The notes below the pieces were generated by a model that searched no databases, was not told where the DNA came from, and saw nothing but the letters and a program-made list of their open reading frames with translations. Position numbers and translations under genes: made by a program. Below, in pieces: positions 14,192 to 22,319 of a stretch of 26,065 nucleotides of DNA. Source of the DNA: Deinococcus ruber (lineage in GTDB: Bacteria; Deinococcota; Deinococci; Deinococcales; Deinococcaceae). Location: the NCBI RefSeq assembly GCF_014648095.1, contig NZ_BMQL01000061.1:1-26065 (forward strand), given 5' to 3'. Within the stretch, counting starts at the first letter, position 1, and each line of letters starts with the position of its first letter.

Positions 14192-15330
14192 TGCTGCCGC
14201 TCGAAGGACTGCGGGTCATTGCGCTGGAGCAGGCGGTGGCCGCGCCCTTCTGCTCCCGCCAGCTGGCTGACCTCGGGGCCGACGTGATCAAGATCGAACG
14301 GCCCGGCGAGGGCGACCTGGCGCGCGGCTACGACGGCGCCCTGGACGGCGTGTCCGCGTACTTCGCCTGGCTCAACCGGGGCAAGCGCAGTGTGGTGCTC
14401 GACCTCAAGAGCCAGGCGGGCCTGGACGCCCTGGCGCAGCTTCTGGACGGCGCTGACGTGTTCGTCCATAACCTGGTGCCGGGCGCGGTCGAGCGCCTGG
14501 GATTCGGCTGGGACGAGGTCCGGGAACGCTTTCCGAGGCTCATCTGGGTCTCCATCTCCGGGTACGGTCTGGACGGCCCGTACGCGCAGAAAAAGGCCTA
14601 CGACCTGCTGATCCAGGCCGAGTCCGGTGTAATCTCCCTGACCGGCACGCCGGACTCGGCGGCCAAGGTGGGCGTCTCGGTGGCCGATATCGCCAGCGGC
14701 CTGTACGGCCACGCCAGCGTCCTGGCGGCGCTGATCACGCGGGGACGCAGCGGTAGAGGCGAGCGCATCGAGATCTCGATGCTCGAATGCCTGAGTGAGT
14801 GGATGATGCCGCCGGTGTACACCTATCTCGGCCAGGGCCGCACGCCGGGCCGGGCCGGGCTGCGGCACAACATGATCGTGCCGTACGGCGCCTACGCCTG
14901 CCAGGACGGTCAGGTGATGCTCGCGGTGCAGAGCGAGCGGGAGTGGCGCAGCTTCTGCGCAGGCGTGCTCGGCCAACCCGAGCTGGCGACGGACACGCGT
15001 TACAGCAGCAACGAGGCCCGGCTGACGAACCGGACTGAGATCGAGACCGAGATCGAGCGCGTCTTTTCCGAACAGTCACGGGTCCGGGTGCTCGAACGAC
15101 TGGAACGGGCAGGCATCGCCAGCGCGTTCGTGAATGCCGTGGCGGACGTGGTGGATCACCCTCAGCTGCACGCCAGGAACCGCTGGACCGAGGTGGAAAC
15201 CGAGGCCGGGACCATCCCCGCGCTGCTGCCGCCCCACAACCTGCTGAGCGCGCCGCCGCGGATGGGCCGGGTCCCGGCGCTCGGCGAGCACACCGCCGAG
15301 GTGCTCGCTGGCCTGGAGAGCTCCGCGTGA
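14191..15330 (+). CDS. Class III CoA-transferase (CaiB/BaiF family), 379 aa
   Basis: The start LEGLRVIALEQAVAAPFCSRQLADLGADVIKIERP is the family signature; Asp138 in AYDLLIQAESG corresponds to the catalytic Asp that forms the acyl anhydride in formyl-CoA transferase. Length is normal. It moves CoA from a donor such as succinyl-CoA to a carboxylic acid. Here the acid is probably the product of the aldehyde dehydrogenase, feeding the acyl-CoA dehydrogenase. The junction TGATG gives a 1-bp overlap with the previous stop. Family members act on itaconate, mesaconate and citramalate among others, so the C5 proposal is compatible but not proven. Confidence 0.9.
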   Translation: MLPLEGLRVIALEQAVAAPFCSRQLADLGADVIKIERPGEGDLARGYDGALDGVSAYFAWLNRGKRSVVLDLKSQAGLDALAQLLDGADVFVHNLVPGAVERLGFGWDEVRERFPRLIWVSISGYGLDGPYAQKKAYDLLIQAESGVISLTGTPDSAAKVGVSVADIASGLYGHASVLAALITRGRSGRGERIEISMLECLSEWMMPPVYTYLGQGRTPGRAGLRHNMIVPYGAYACQDGQVMLAVQSEREWRSFCAGVLGQPELATDTRYSSNEARLTNRTEIETEIERVFSEQSRVRVLERLERAGIASAFVNAVADVVDHPQLHARNRWTEVETEAGTIPALLPPHNLLSAPPRMGRVPALGEHTAEVLAGLESSA

Positions 15331-16253
15331 CGGACCGACTGGAACGCAGTCACCTGTACGTGCCGGCCTCCAACTGGAGCATGATCGAGAAGGCCGCCCG
15401 CAGCGCCGCCGACGCGGTGGTGCTTGACCTCGAGGACGCCGTCTCCGTGGAGGAGAAGGCGTCTGGTCGGATCAACGTGATCCGTGCCGTGCGGGAGCTG
15501 GACTTCGGCGGTCGCCTGCGCGTCTACCGCATCAACGGCCTCGACACGCCGTTCGCGTACCGGGACCTGGTCGACGTGCTGGAAGCAGCCGGGGACCGCA
15601 TTGACCTGGTGATGCTCCCCAAAGCCAGCGCCGCGAGGGATGTGCAGTTCGTGGAGACGCTGCTCCTGCAGATCGAGGCGGCACAGGTCCTCACCCGTCC
15701 GGTCGGGATCGAGGCGCAGATCGAGACGGCGATGGGCGTGCTGAACGCGGCCGAGATCGCGGGCGCTTCGCCGCGCCTGGAGGCGCTGATCTTCGGTTCC
15801 GGCGACTTCGCCGCGAGTGCCGGGATGCCGCTGGAGAACATCGGGGAGCGCGGCGCGTACGACGCCGGGTACCCTGGGGACCGCTGGCACCACGCGATGC
15901 AGTCGGTGGTGCTGGCCGCCCGCGCCCATGGCCTGCGCTGCCTGGACGGACCGCTCGCCAACCTGAGAGCACCGGACGACCTGGTACAGGCCGCCCGCAG
16001 CGCCCGGGGACTCGGATTCAGCGGCAAGCAGTGCATCCATCCGGCGCAACTCGGTGCGGTCAACGCCGCATTCTCGCCGTCCGAGCAGGACGTCGTACAG
16101 GCGCAGGCAGTGGTTGCGGCGCTGCAGGAGGCCAAGCAGACCGGCCGGGGCGCCGTGAGCCTGAATGGGCGCATGGTCGACGCGGCCAACATCCGGATGG
16201 CGCAGGAGACACTCAACCGCCACCGACTCGTGCTGGACAGGGAGACCTCATGA
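15327..16253 (+). CDS. CitE-type acyl-CoA C-C lyase, 308 aa
   Basis: The HpcH/HpaI aldolase-citrate lyase beta fold is shown by VVLDLEDAV (32-39), the CoA-binding Arg68 in YRING, Glu133 in QIETAMG and Asp160 in FGSGDFAAS, the last two binding Mg2+. GFSGKQCIHPAQ follows near the C-terminus. Stand-alone CitE-like enzymes cleave citramalyl-CoA, malyl-CoA or beta-methylmalyl-CoA. Next to a CoA-transferase and a MaoC hydratase, this repeats the three-enzyme logic of itaconate breakdown to pyruvate and acetyl-CoA. The start is the GTG at 15327, overlapping the previous stop by 4 bp. Confidence 0.88.
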   Translation: MTDRLERSHLYVPASNWSMIEKAARSAADAVVLDLEDAVSVEEKASGRINVIRAVRELDFGGRLRVYRINGLDTPFAYRDLVDVLEAAGDRIDLVMLPKASAARDVQFVETLLLQIEAAQVLTRPVGIEAQIETAMGVLNAAEIAGASPRLEALIFGSGDFAASAGMPLENIGERGAYDAGYPGDRWHHAMQSVVLAARAHGLRCLDGPLANLRAPDDLVQAARSARGLGFSGKQCIHPAQLGAVNAAFSPSEQDVVQAQAVVAALQEAKQTGRGAVSLNGRMVDAANIRMAQETLNRHRLVLDRETS

Positions 16254-16747
16254 AGGAGTACGCCGGACGATGTTTCGAGGACTTCACCGCCGGGCAGGTG
16301 ATCGAGCACCCGCACGGGCGCACCGTCACCCAGGCCGATAATATCTGGTTCACGCTGCTGACCAACAACAGCAACCCCATCCACTTCGACGCCCACTACG
16401 CCGCCCACACCGAGTTCGGTCGTCCGCTCGTCAACAGCGCTTTCACCATCGCCCTGGTGACTGGCCTGTCGGTGAGTGACATGTCGCAAAACGCCGTCAA
16501 TCTCGGCTGGGACGAGGTGCGGTTGCCTCACCCGCTGTTCGAAGGGGACACCGTTTACGCCCGCAGCGAGGTGCTGGCGTTGCGCGAGTCGCGCTCCCGC
16601 CCGCAGCAGGGCGTGATGACTTTCAGGTCGTCCGGCTACACCCAGCACGGGGTGGTGGTGGTGGACTTCAAGCGGACCGTGCTGGTCTACCGCCGGGGGC
16701 ATCTGCCGTCTGCCACCTCACGGCCTGTGATGCAGGAGCGGCCATGA
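16250..16747 (+). CDS. MaoC-family enoyl-CoA hydratase, 165 aa
   Basis: A hot-dog hydratase with the active-site segment LLTNNSNPIHFDAHYAAH and the following FGRPLVNSAFT. The NNSNPIHFD form, rather than the more common GDxNPxH, resembles MaoC hydratases that act on CoA-linked dicarboxylic acids such as mesaconyl- or itaconyl-CoA; I make this assignment from memory of the families. It would hydrate the product of the acyl-CoA dehydrogenase to the 3-hydroxyacyl-CoA that the CitE-type lyase cleaves. ATG at 16250 overlaps the lyase stop by 4 bp (ATGA), with GGGAG upstream. Confidence 0.85.
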   Translation: MKEYAGRCFEDFTAGQVIEHPHGRTVTQADNIWFTLLTNNSNPIHFDAHYAAHTEFGRPLVNSAFTIALVTGLSVSDMSQNAVNLGWDEVRLPHPLFEGDTVYARSEVLALRESRSRPQQGVMTFRSSGYTQHGVVVVDFKRTVLVYRRGHLPSATSRPVMQERP

Positions 16748-18225
16748 CCCTCCCGGAGTATCCGCTGTACATCGGGGGTCAGTTCGTCCCGGCGGTGTCT
16801 GGTGAAACGACCCGCAGCGAGAACCCGTACACCGGCGAGGCCTGGGCCACCGTCCCGGCTGCCGGGCCCCAGGACGTGGACCTCGCGGTGCTCGCGGCCC
16901 GCCGTGCCCTGGACGAGGGGGCCTGGGGCCGAATGACCGGGCGCCAGCGCTCGAAGCTGATCTACCGCCTGGCGCAGGTGCTGGCCCGGGACGCCGATCT
17001 GCTGGGGGAAGTCGAGACCCGCGACAATGGCAAGCTGCTGCGTGAAATGCAGGGGCAGTGCCGGATGCTGCCCGAGTGGTACGAGTACTACGCCGGGGCT
17101 GCCGACAAGATCCACGGCGAGACGATTCCGAGCGACAAGCCGAATTACTTCATCTACACCCGCCGTGAGCCGGTGGGCGTGGTGGCGGCCATCATTCCTT
17201 GGAACTCGCCGCTGCTGCTGCTCACCTGGAAACTCGCGCCGCTGCTGGCTGCCGGCTGCACGGTCGTCGTCAAGCCGGCCGACCAGACGCCCGTCTCGGC
17301 GCTGGCGTTCGCCCGATGCGTCGAGGAGGCGGGCTTTCCGCCCGGCGTGTTCAATGTGGTGACGGGCGGCCCGGCCGTCGGGGCGGCCCTGGTGGCCCAC
17401 CCGGGCGTGGATAAGGTGGCCTTCACGGGAAGCACCGAGGTGGGCATCAAGGTCGGCCAGGCAGCGATGGGGCACCTCGCCAGAGTCAGCCTGGAGCTGG
17501 GTGGCAAGAGTCCCAACGTGGTCTTCTCCGACGCCGACCTGGAGGCAGCTGCCAACGGCGTGATCTCGGGCATCTTCGCGGCGGGCGGCCAGACCTGCAT
17601 CGCCGGGTCGCGGCTGCTGGTGCATGAAGCGGCGCACGACGAACTGGTCGGGCGGGTCCTCTACCGCGCCCGGACCATCAAACTGGGTGACCCGCTCTCG
17701 CCCGACACCGAGATGGGCCCGGTGGCCTTCCGGGCGCACCTCGACAACATCCTGAAACGCTGCGAACAAGGAAGCCGGGAGGGCGCCCGTCTCCTCACCG
17801 GCGGAAAGCGGGCCTCAGGACCGGGCCTGGACGCCGGATTCTTCGTCGAGCCGACCATCTTCACCGGGGTCACCAGCCGGATGTCGCTGGCCGCTGAGGA
17901 GATCTTCGGTCCGGTGCTGTCGGTGCTGACCTTCAAGGACGAGGCCGAAGCCGTCCGGCTCGCCAACGACTCGGTCTACGGCCTGGGAGCGGGCGTCTGG
18001 ACCCGTGACGTGCAACGGGCCCACCGGACCGCGCACGCCATCAAGGCTGGGACGGTGTGGGTCAATGCCTACCGCGCCGTGAGTTACAACGCGCCGTTCG
18101 GGGGGTTCAAGCAGAGCGGCATCGGGCGGGAGAACTCCCTCGAAGCGGTGCTCGAGTACACCGACACCAAGACGGTCTGGATCGAACTCACCGGGGCCAC
18201 CCGCGACCCGTTCACGATGGGCTGA
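16744..18225 (+). CDS. NAD(P)-dependent aldehyde dehydrogenase, 493 aa
   Basis: All family residues are present: PWNSP with Asn154, KPADQTP, GSTEVG, Glu251 in ELGGKSP and the nucleophile Cys285 in GGQTCIAGSR, then EEIFGPVL and PFGGFKQSGIGRE. Full length. No CoA-acylating features are visible, so the product should be a free acid. It would take the aldehyde from the ThDP decarboxylase and deliver the acid to the CoA-transferase. It overlaps the hydratase stop by 4 bp; only 3 bp separate it from the pxpBC start, the loosest junction of the operon. Confidence 0.93.
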   Translation: MTLPEYPLYIGGQFVPAVSGETTRSENPYTGEAWATVPAAGPQDVDLAVLAARRALDEGAWGRMTGRQRSKLIYRLAQVLARDADLLGEVETRDNGKLLREMQGQCRMLPEWYEYYAGAADKIHGETIPSDKPNYFIYTRREPVGVVAAIIPWNSPLLLLTWKLAPLLAAGCTVVVKPADQTPVSALAFARCVEEAGFPPGVFNVVTGGPAVGAALVAHPGVDKVAFTGSTEVGIKVGQAAMGHLARVSLELGGKSPNVVFSDADLEAAANGVISGIFAAGGQTCIAGSRLLVHEAAHDELVGRVLYRARTIKLGDPLSPDTEMGPVAFRAHLDNILKRCEQGSREGARLLTGGKRASGPGLDAGFFVEPTIFTGVTSRMSLAAEEIFGPVLSVLTFKDEAEAVRLANDSVYGLGAGVWTRDVQRAHRTAHAIKAGTVWVNAYRAVSYNAPFGGFKQSGIGRENSLEAVLEYTDTKTVWIELTGATRDPFTMG

Positions 18226-18228
18226 GCG

Positions 18229-19806
18229 GTGAATCAGAGCGGCGTCACGCAACACGGCGGGCTGTACGTCCAGTTCGCCGATCAGATCGACCGGGAGCGA
18301 AATGGCCACTTACACGCGCTTCACCGTGTCCTGATGAACGACCTGCTGCCGGGGGTCAACGACCTGTACCCCGGGTACGTGAACCTGTACGTGGACTTCG
18401 ACGCGCGTCAAGTTCAGGTGAGCGAGGTCCGGGCCTGGGTCACGCGGCACCTGGAGGCCCTGCGGCCCGAATCCGTCGACGGACGTCTCCTCGAACTGCC
18501 GGTGCGCTACGACGGCCCCGACCTGCCGGACGTGGCGGAACGCACCGGGCTGAGTGAGGCCGAGGTGGTGCGCCTGCACTCGGCCACCGAGTATCACGTC
18601 TACGCGGTGGGGTTCACGCCGGGCTTTCCCTTTCTGGGCGACGTGACGAGTGAACTGCGGCTGCCTCGCCGCTCGACGCCGCGGCCGCTGGTGCCGTTCA
18701 ACTCGGTGGCGGTCGCGGGCGCGCAGAGCTGCGTGTACACCCTGCCCTCCCCGGGCGGCTGGAACCTGCTCGGCACCCTGCTCACCACCGTCTACGATCC
18801 CAACCGGGCCGAGCCGTTTCTGGTGTCGCCCGGTGACCGGGTGCGCTTCGTTCCGCAGACGGGACAGACGCCGCCCCTGCCAGAAATCCGGGAATTGTGG
18901 CCGGCCGTGCCCCGATTTCCGGCATTGCAGGTGGAGGTTCCGGGCCTGCTTGATCTGGTGCAGGGTGACGGCCGCTTCCAGCAGGCGCACGTCGGCTTGG
19001 CGCGGAGTGGCCCCTTCGATGAGCGCTCCGCCCGCTTCGCCAACGCCCTGGTGGGGAATCCGCCCGGCACGCCGCTGCTGGAACTGACCCTCAAAGGCCC
19101 GGTCCTGACTGCCCTGCGGGATGTGGTGGTGGGTGTGGCAGGGTTCGGTATGGTTCCGGTCGGGTACCCGGTGCAGCGGAGCTTCCTGCTCCGCACGGGC
19201 GAGACGCTGCGCTTCAGATCCACCCCTGTCGGGGCGCGGGCGTACCTGGCCGTCACGGGCGGGCTCGAGACCCTGCCTGTCCTGGGTAGCAGCAGCACCG
19301 ATCTGCTGGGCCGGGTCGGGCGGCCCCTGCGGGCGGGCGACGTGCTGGGGCTGGCGGAATTGGGTAAAGCCAGACCGGGCTTCGCCAGCCCGCTCCTGAC
19401 ACTGCCGGAGGAAACCGTACTGCGCCTCCTCCCCGGCCCGCAGGCGACGGTCGAAGCGCTTGCAGCCCTGGGCAGCGCCCCATTCCGCATCACCGGCAAT
19501 GACCGGATGGGCCTACGGCTCGGTGGCCCGCCGGTACCGGGTGGGCAGACGGTCAGCGAGGGGACGCCCGCCGGGGCGGTGCAGGTCACACCCGACGGCG
19601 ACCCGATCGTGCTGCTGAACGACCGGGGCCGCATCGGTGGCTACAGCAAGCCGGCAGTGGTTCATCCGCATGACCTGCCGCTGGCCGCCCAGCTCAGACC
19701 CGGCCAGCGCGTGTCGTTTTCTCCCGATCTGTCCGGTTCGCCGGAATGCTGGGCCCGGCGCTGGACCGTGCATGCACCGACACACTTCTCTGGAGGCAGA
19801 CCATGA
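18229..19806 (+). CDS. pxpBC: PxpB-PxpC fusion, ATP-dependent lactamase subunits, 525 aa
   Basis: Residues about 10-212 are the KipI/PxpB domain (GFTPGFPFLG at 128-137, then LPSPGGWNLLG). Residues about 232-520 are the KipA/PxpC domain (LQVEVPGLLDLVQGDGR, FDERSARFANALVGNP, GGQTVSEGTPAGAVQVTPDGDPIVL, GGYSKPAVV). The two are usually separate genes next to pxpA. Together with PxpA they hydrolyse 5-oxoproline with ATP. Here the fused subunit lies 5.2 kb after pxpA but within the same operon, so they should act together on a lactam that enters the pathway. The start is the GTG at 18229. Confidence 0.9.
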   Translation: MNQSGVTQHGGLYVQFADQIDRERNGHLHALHRVLMNDLLPGVNDLYPGYVNLYVDFDARQVQVSEVRAWVTRHLEALRPESVDGRLLELPVRYDGPDLPDVAERTGLSEAEVVRLHSATEYHVYAVGFTPGFPFLGDVTSELRLPRRSTPRPLVPFNSVAVAGAQSCVYTLPSPGGWNLLGTLLTTVYDPNRAEPFLVSPGDRVRFVPQTGQTPPLPEIRELWPAVPRFPALQVEVPGLLDLVQGDGRFQQAHVGLARSGPFDERSARFANALVGNPPGTPLLELTLKGPVLTALRDVVVGVAGFGMVPVGYPVQRSFLLRTGETLRFRSTPVGARAYLAVTGGLETLPVLGSSSTDLLGRVGRPLRAGDVLGLAELGKARPGFASPLLTLPEETVLRLLPGPQATVEALAALGSAPFRITGNDRMGLRLGGPPVPGGQTVSEGTPAGAVQVTPDGDPIVLLNDRGRIGGYSKPAVVHPHDLPLAAQLRPGQRVSFSPDLSGSPECWARRWTVHAPTHFSGGRP

Positions 19807-20624
19807 CGCAGGCACTCAACGACAGATTTTCAGGCAAAGTAGTCCTGGTGACCGGAGCGGGCGGCGGCATCGGACGGGCGGTGGCCGTGAGGTTCGCTGC
19901 CGAGGGCGCGAAGGTGGCGGTCAACGACCTGCGGGCACAGACGGTGCAGGCCGTGGTGGACGAGATCGTGGCGGCGGGCGGCGAGGCGTTGGCCGTACCT
20001 GCCGACGTGTCGGACAAGGCCCAGGTCGAGGCGATGTTCGCACACGTCGAGGCCGGCCTGGGCTACGTGGACGTGCTGTACAACAACGCCGGACTGATCG
20101 ACACCACCCGGCATTTCCTGGAAGCGGACGAGGCGTGGTGGGACCGGATCATCGCCGTCAACCTGAAGTCGGTCTTTCTCTGCTCGCACCGGGCGGCGGG
20201 CATCATGGCGCGGCGGCGCCGGGGCGTGATCATCAGCACCTCGTCGGGTGGCGGTACCCGCGCCCACCGGGGCAACGTGGCCTACGACGCGACCAAGGGC
20301 GGCATCGAGGCCATGACCCGCGCGATGGCGCTCGACCTGGCGCCGTACGGCGTGCGGGTCAACGGAGTGGTGCCGGGGTTCATCAACACGTACGGCCTGG
20401 AGGGAGACCAGCTGCGCGAGCGCGAGAAGACGGTGCCGCTGGGGCGATACGGCGAGGCCGAGGACATGACCGGGGCGGCCCTGTTTCTGGCGTCCGACGA
20501 CGCGGCGTACATCACCGGACAGTTCGTGGCGGTGGACGGCGGCGTGCTGGTGCAGCAGCGGTCGGCCAACGTCGACACCTTCCCGGTCGAGGGCTTCCCG
20601 GTCGTCGAGCCCGATCTCGCGTGA
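19803..20624 (+). CDS. Short-chain dehydrogenase/reductase, 273 aa
   Basis: Classical SDR: cofactor loop TGAGGGIG (17-24), NNAG (94-97), Ser147/148 and the YDATK pair Tyr161/Lys165. Asp42 in VAVNDLRAQ after the second strand favours NAD(H) over NADP(H). The C-terminal tail after VDGGVLVQQ is some 20 residues longer than usual. It probably oxidises a hydroxyl group on the substrate or on a hydroxyacid intermediate to a ketone; which step is not evident. ATG overlaps the pxpBC stop by 4 bp, and its own stop overlaps the next GTG. Confidence 0.9.
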   Translation: MTQALNDRFSGKVVLVTGAGGGIGRAVAVRFAAEGAKVAVNDLRAQTVQAVVDEIVAAGGEALAVPADVSDKAQVEAMFAHVEAGLGYVDVLYNNAGLIDTTRHFLEADEAWWDRIIAVNLKSVFLCSHRAAGIMARRRRGVIISTSSGGGTRAHRGNVAYDATKGGIEAMTRAMALDLAPYGVRVNGVVPGFINTYGLEGDQLREREKTVPLGRYGEAEDMTGAALFLASDDAAYITGQFVAVDGGVLVQQRSANVDTFPVEGFPVVEPDLA

Positions 20625-21739
20625 GCACCTTCAACGCCGACATCGTGGTGATCGGGGCCGGCATCGTGGGCGCGGCCTGTGCGTGGCGTCTGGCGCAGCG
20701 GGGTCTGAAGGTCATCGTCGTCGAGCAGGGCGCTCCGGCACACGGCTCCAGCAGCCGCGGCGCCGGGGGCGTCCGGGCACAGTTCAACACGGCCACCAAC
20801 ATCCTGTTGTCCCGCGAGAGCATCGCGGAGTACGCCGACATGCCCGGCTCCGGATACCAGCCGGCCGGCTACCTGATGCTGGTGCCCGAAGCAGGGTGGG
20901 CCGCCGCTCAGGAGGCACTCGCGTTGCAGCGGAGTCTGGGCATCCCGAGTGAGCAGCTCACCTTCCAAGATGCGCAGCGCTTCGTGGCGTTCGACCCTTC
21001 CGGGCTGGGTGGGTGCAGTCACTGCCCCATCGACGGGTACGTCGACCCACCCACCTTGACCCGGGCCTTCGTGAGCCAGGCGCAGGAAGCGGGCGCGCAG
21101 TTCCTGCTCCACACGAACGTCGACCGCATCGAGCAGCGAGGCGGCCTGTGGGAGATCGGAACGCCGGCAGGAACCGTGTCTGCGCCGCAGCTGCTGAATG
21201 CGAGTGGCGCGTGGGCCGGGCAGGTCGGAGCGCTGGCTGGACTGGACCTGCCCGTGCGTCCGGCGCGGCGCATGGTCTTCGCGACGCTGGCCTTATCCCC
21301 GGCACCGCAGCTTCCGTTCGTCTTCGACCTGGAAAGTGGCGTGTGGATCCGCTCGAAAGGGGACCGGGTGCTGCTCGGACGGGCTGATGCCAACGATACG
21401 GGCTGGCGTGAAGATCTGGATTGGAACTGGCTGGTGCCGACGCTGCAACTCGCCGTCAGGCGTTTCCCCTGGCTGGAATCGGTCGGCTTTGACCGGCAGG
21501 CGAGCTGGTTCGGGTACTACGAGGTGACGCCAGATCATCAGCCGCTGCTGGGACGGATGCCAGGCGTCGATGGCTGGCTGAACGCCTGCGGCTTCTCAGG
21601 TCACGGCGTGATGCAGGCGGCCGCGACCGCACGCGTCATGGCGCAGGAAGCCTGTGGAGAGGCGCCTTTCATCGACATTGATCCGCTTCGGTACGACCGA
21701 TTCCAGCGTGGAACAGCCGTGATGGACATGCAGCTGTGA
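20621..21739 (+). CDS. DAO-family FAD-dependent amine/amino acid oxidoreductase, 372 aa
   Basis: The N-terminal Rossmann motif DIVVIGAGIVGAACAWRLAQ, with Glu35 at the strand end (VIVVEQ), binds FAD. SSRGAGGVRAQF and the closing NACGFSGHGVMQAAATARVMA are typical of the DAO group (D-amino acid dehydrogenase, glycine or sarcosine oxidase, proline-dehydrogenase-beta-like enzymes). No signal peptide, so cytoplasmic. In the pathway it would oxidise the amine freed by lactam opening to the imine and 2-oxoacid used by the ThDP decarboxylase. Start GTG at 20621 overlaps the SDR stop by 4 bp. It is the last gene; a hairpin follows at 21832. Confidence 0.87.
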   Translation: MSTFNADIVVIGAGIVGAACAWRLAQRGLKVIVVEQGAPAHGSSSRGAGGVRAQFNTATNILLSRESIAEYADMPGSGYQPAGYLMLVPEAGWAAAQEALALQRSLGIPSEQLTFQDAQRFVAFDPSGLGGCSHCPIDGYVDPPTLTRAFVSQAQEAGAQFLLHTNVDRIEQRGGLWEIGTPAGTVSAPQLLNASGAWAGQVGALAGLDLPVRPARRMVFATLALSPAPQLPFVFDLESGVWIRSKGDRVLLGRADANDTGWREDLDWNWLVPTLQLAVRRFPWLESVGFDRQASWFGYYEVTPDHQPLLGRMPGVDGWLNACGFSGHGVMQAAATARVMAQEACGEAPFIDIDPLRYDRFQRGTAVMDMQL

Positions 21740-21831
21740 CCAGTGCCCAGGCTGCTGGAAGCGCCGATGTCTGAAGGCTCCAAGTTCACGCCTCGTCGAC
21801 GTCGATGTACAACCAGGAACTGGCGTCACAG

Positions 21832-21866
21832 CCCACGCGAGCAGATCGGCGCTCCGCTCGCGTGGG
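21832..21866. terminator. Stem-loop after the operon, possible terminator
   Basis: CCCACGCGAGC and GCTCGCGTGGG form a perfect 11-bp stem around a 13-nt loop, 93 bp after the last operon gene. There is no T-tract, so termination would be rho-aided or the loop may stabilise the mRNA. It is the only strong inverted repeat in 21740-21923. Confidence 0.5.
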
Positions 21867-21923
21867 ACGCCTGCAGAATCTGACCCTCACGCCTGCCCCG
21901 TGCACCTCTACAAGGAGACATCC

Positions 21924-22276
21924 ATGCCATTCGTCCAGCTGTTCCTGCGCGAACGCCGGGATCCGGTTGGCCCTTTGGACATCAGCAGCGCCCTTCAGCA
22001 GGCGCTGAGCGAGACCTTCAACGGTTTCCCCGCCGATTCGGTCTTCGCTTTCAATGTCTACCCGGCTGAGCGCTTGACGTTCAGCTCAGCAGCGACCTGA
22101 CGACCGTGCAGATCACCTGCAACGCGGGACGCAGCACGGAGAAGAAGCGTGCACTCTACGCCCGGATGGCCCAGTTGTTGTCAGAGCATGCGGGAATCGC
22201 TCCAGCGGATCTGGTGATCAGCCTGATCGAACTTCACGCTGAGAACTGGTCGTTCGCCCATGGCCTGATGCCCTGA
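21924..22276 (+). pseudogene. Tautomerase-family gene, frameshifted
   Basis: AAGGAG (21916-21921 region) precedes an ATG at 21924; the protein begins MPFVQLFLRERRDPV, with the Pro2 that becomes the catalytic N-terminal proline in tautomerases. The first frame ends after 58 codons at 22100. The homology goes on in another frame: LTTVQITCNAGRSTEKKRAL, then ADLVISLIELHAENWSFAHG to TGA at 22274-22276. The latter is typical of the 130-residue tautomerase group with the GRSxExKRxLY and ENW motifs. One frameshift near 22085, in CAGCTCAGCAGC, explains it; slippage in the AGC-rich run or a base-calling error are the simple causes. Confidence 0.75.
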
Positions 22277-22319
22277 ACGGTCATTCCAGTTGTCCCTTCC
22301 ATGCCTCAGAGGTTCTGAT

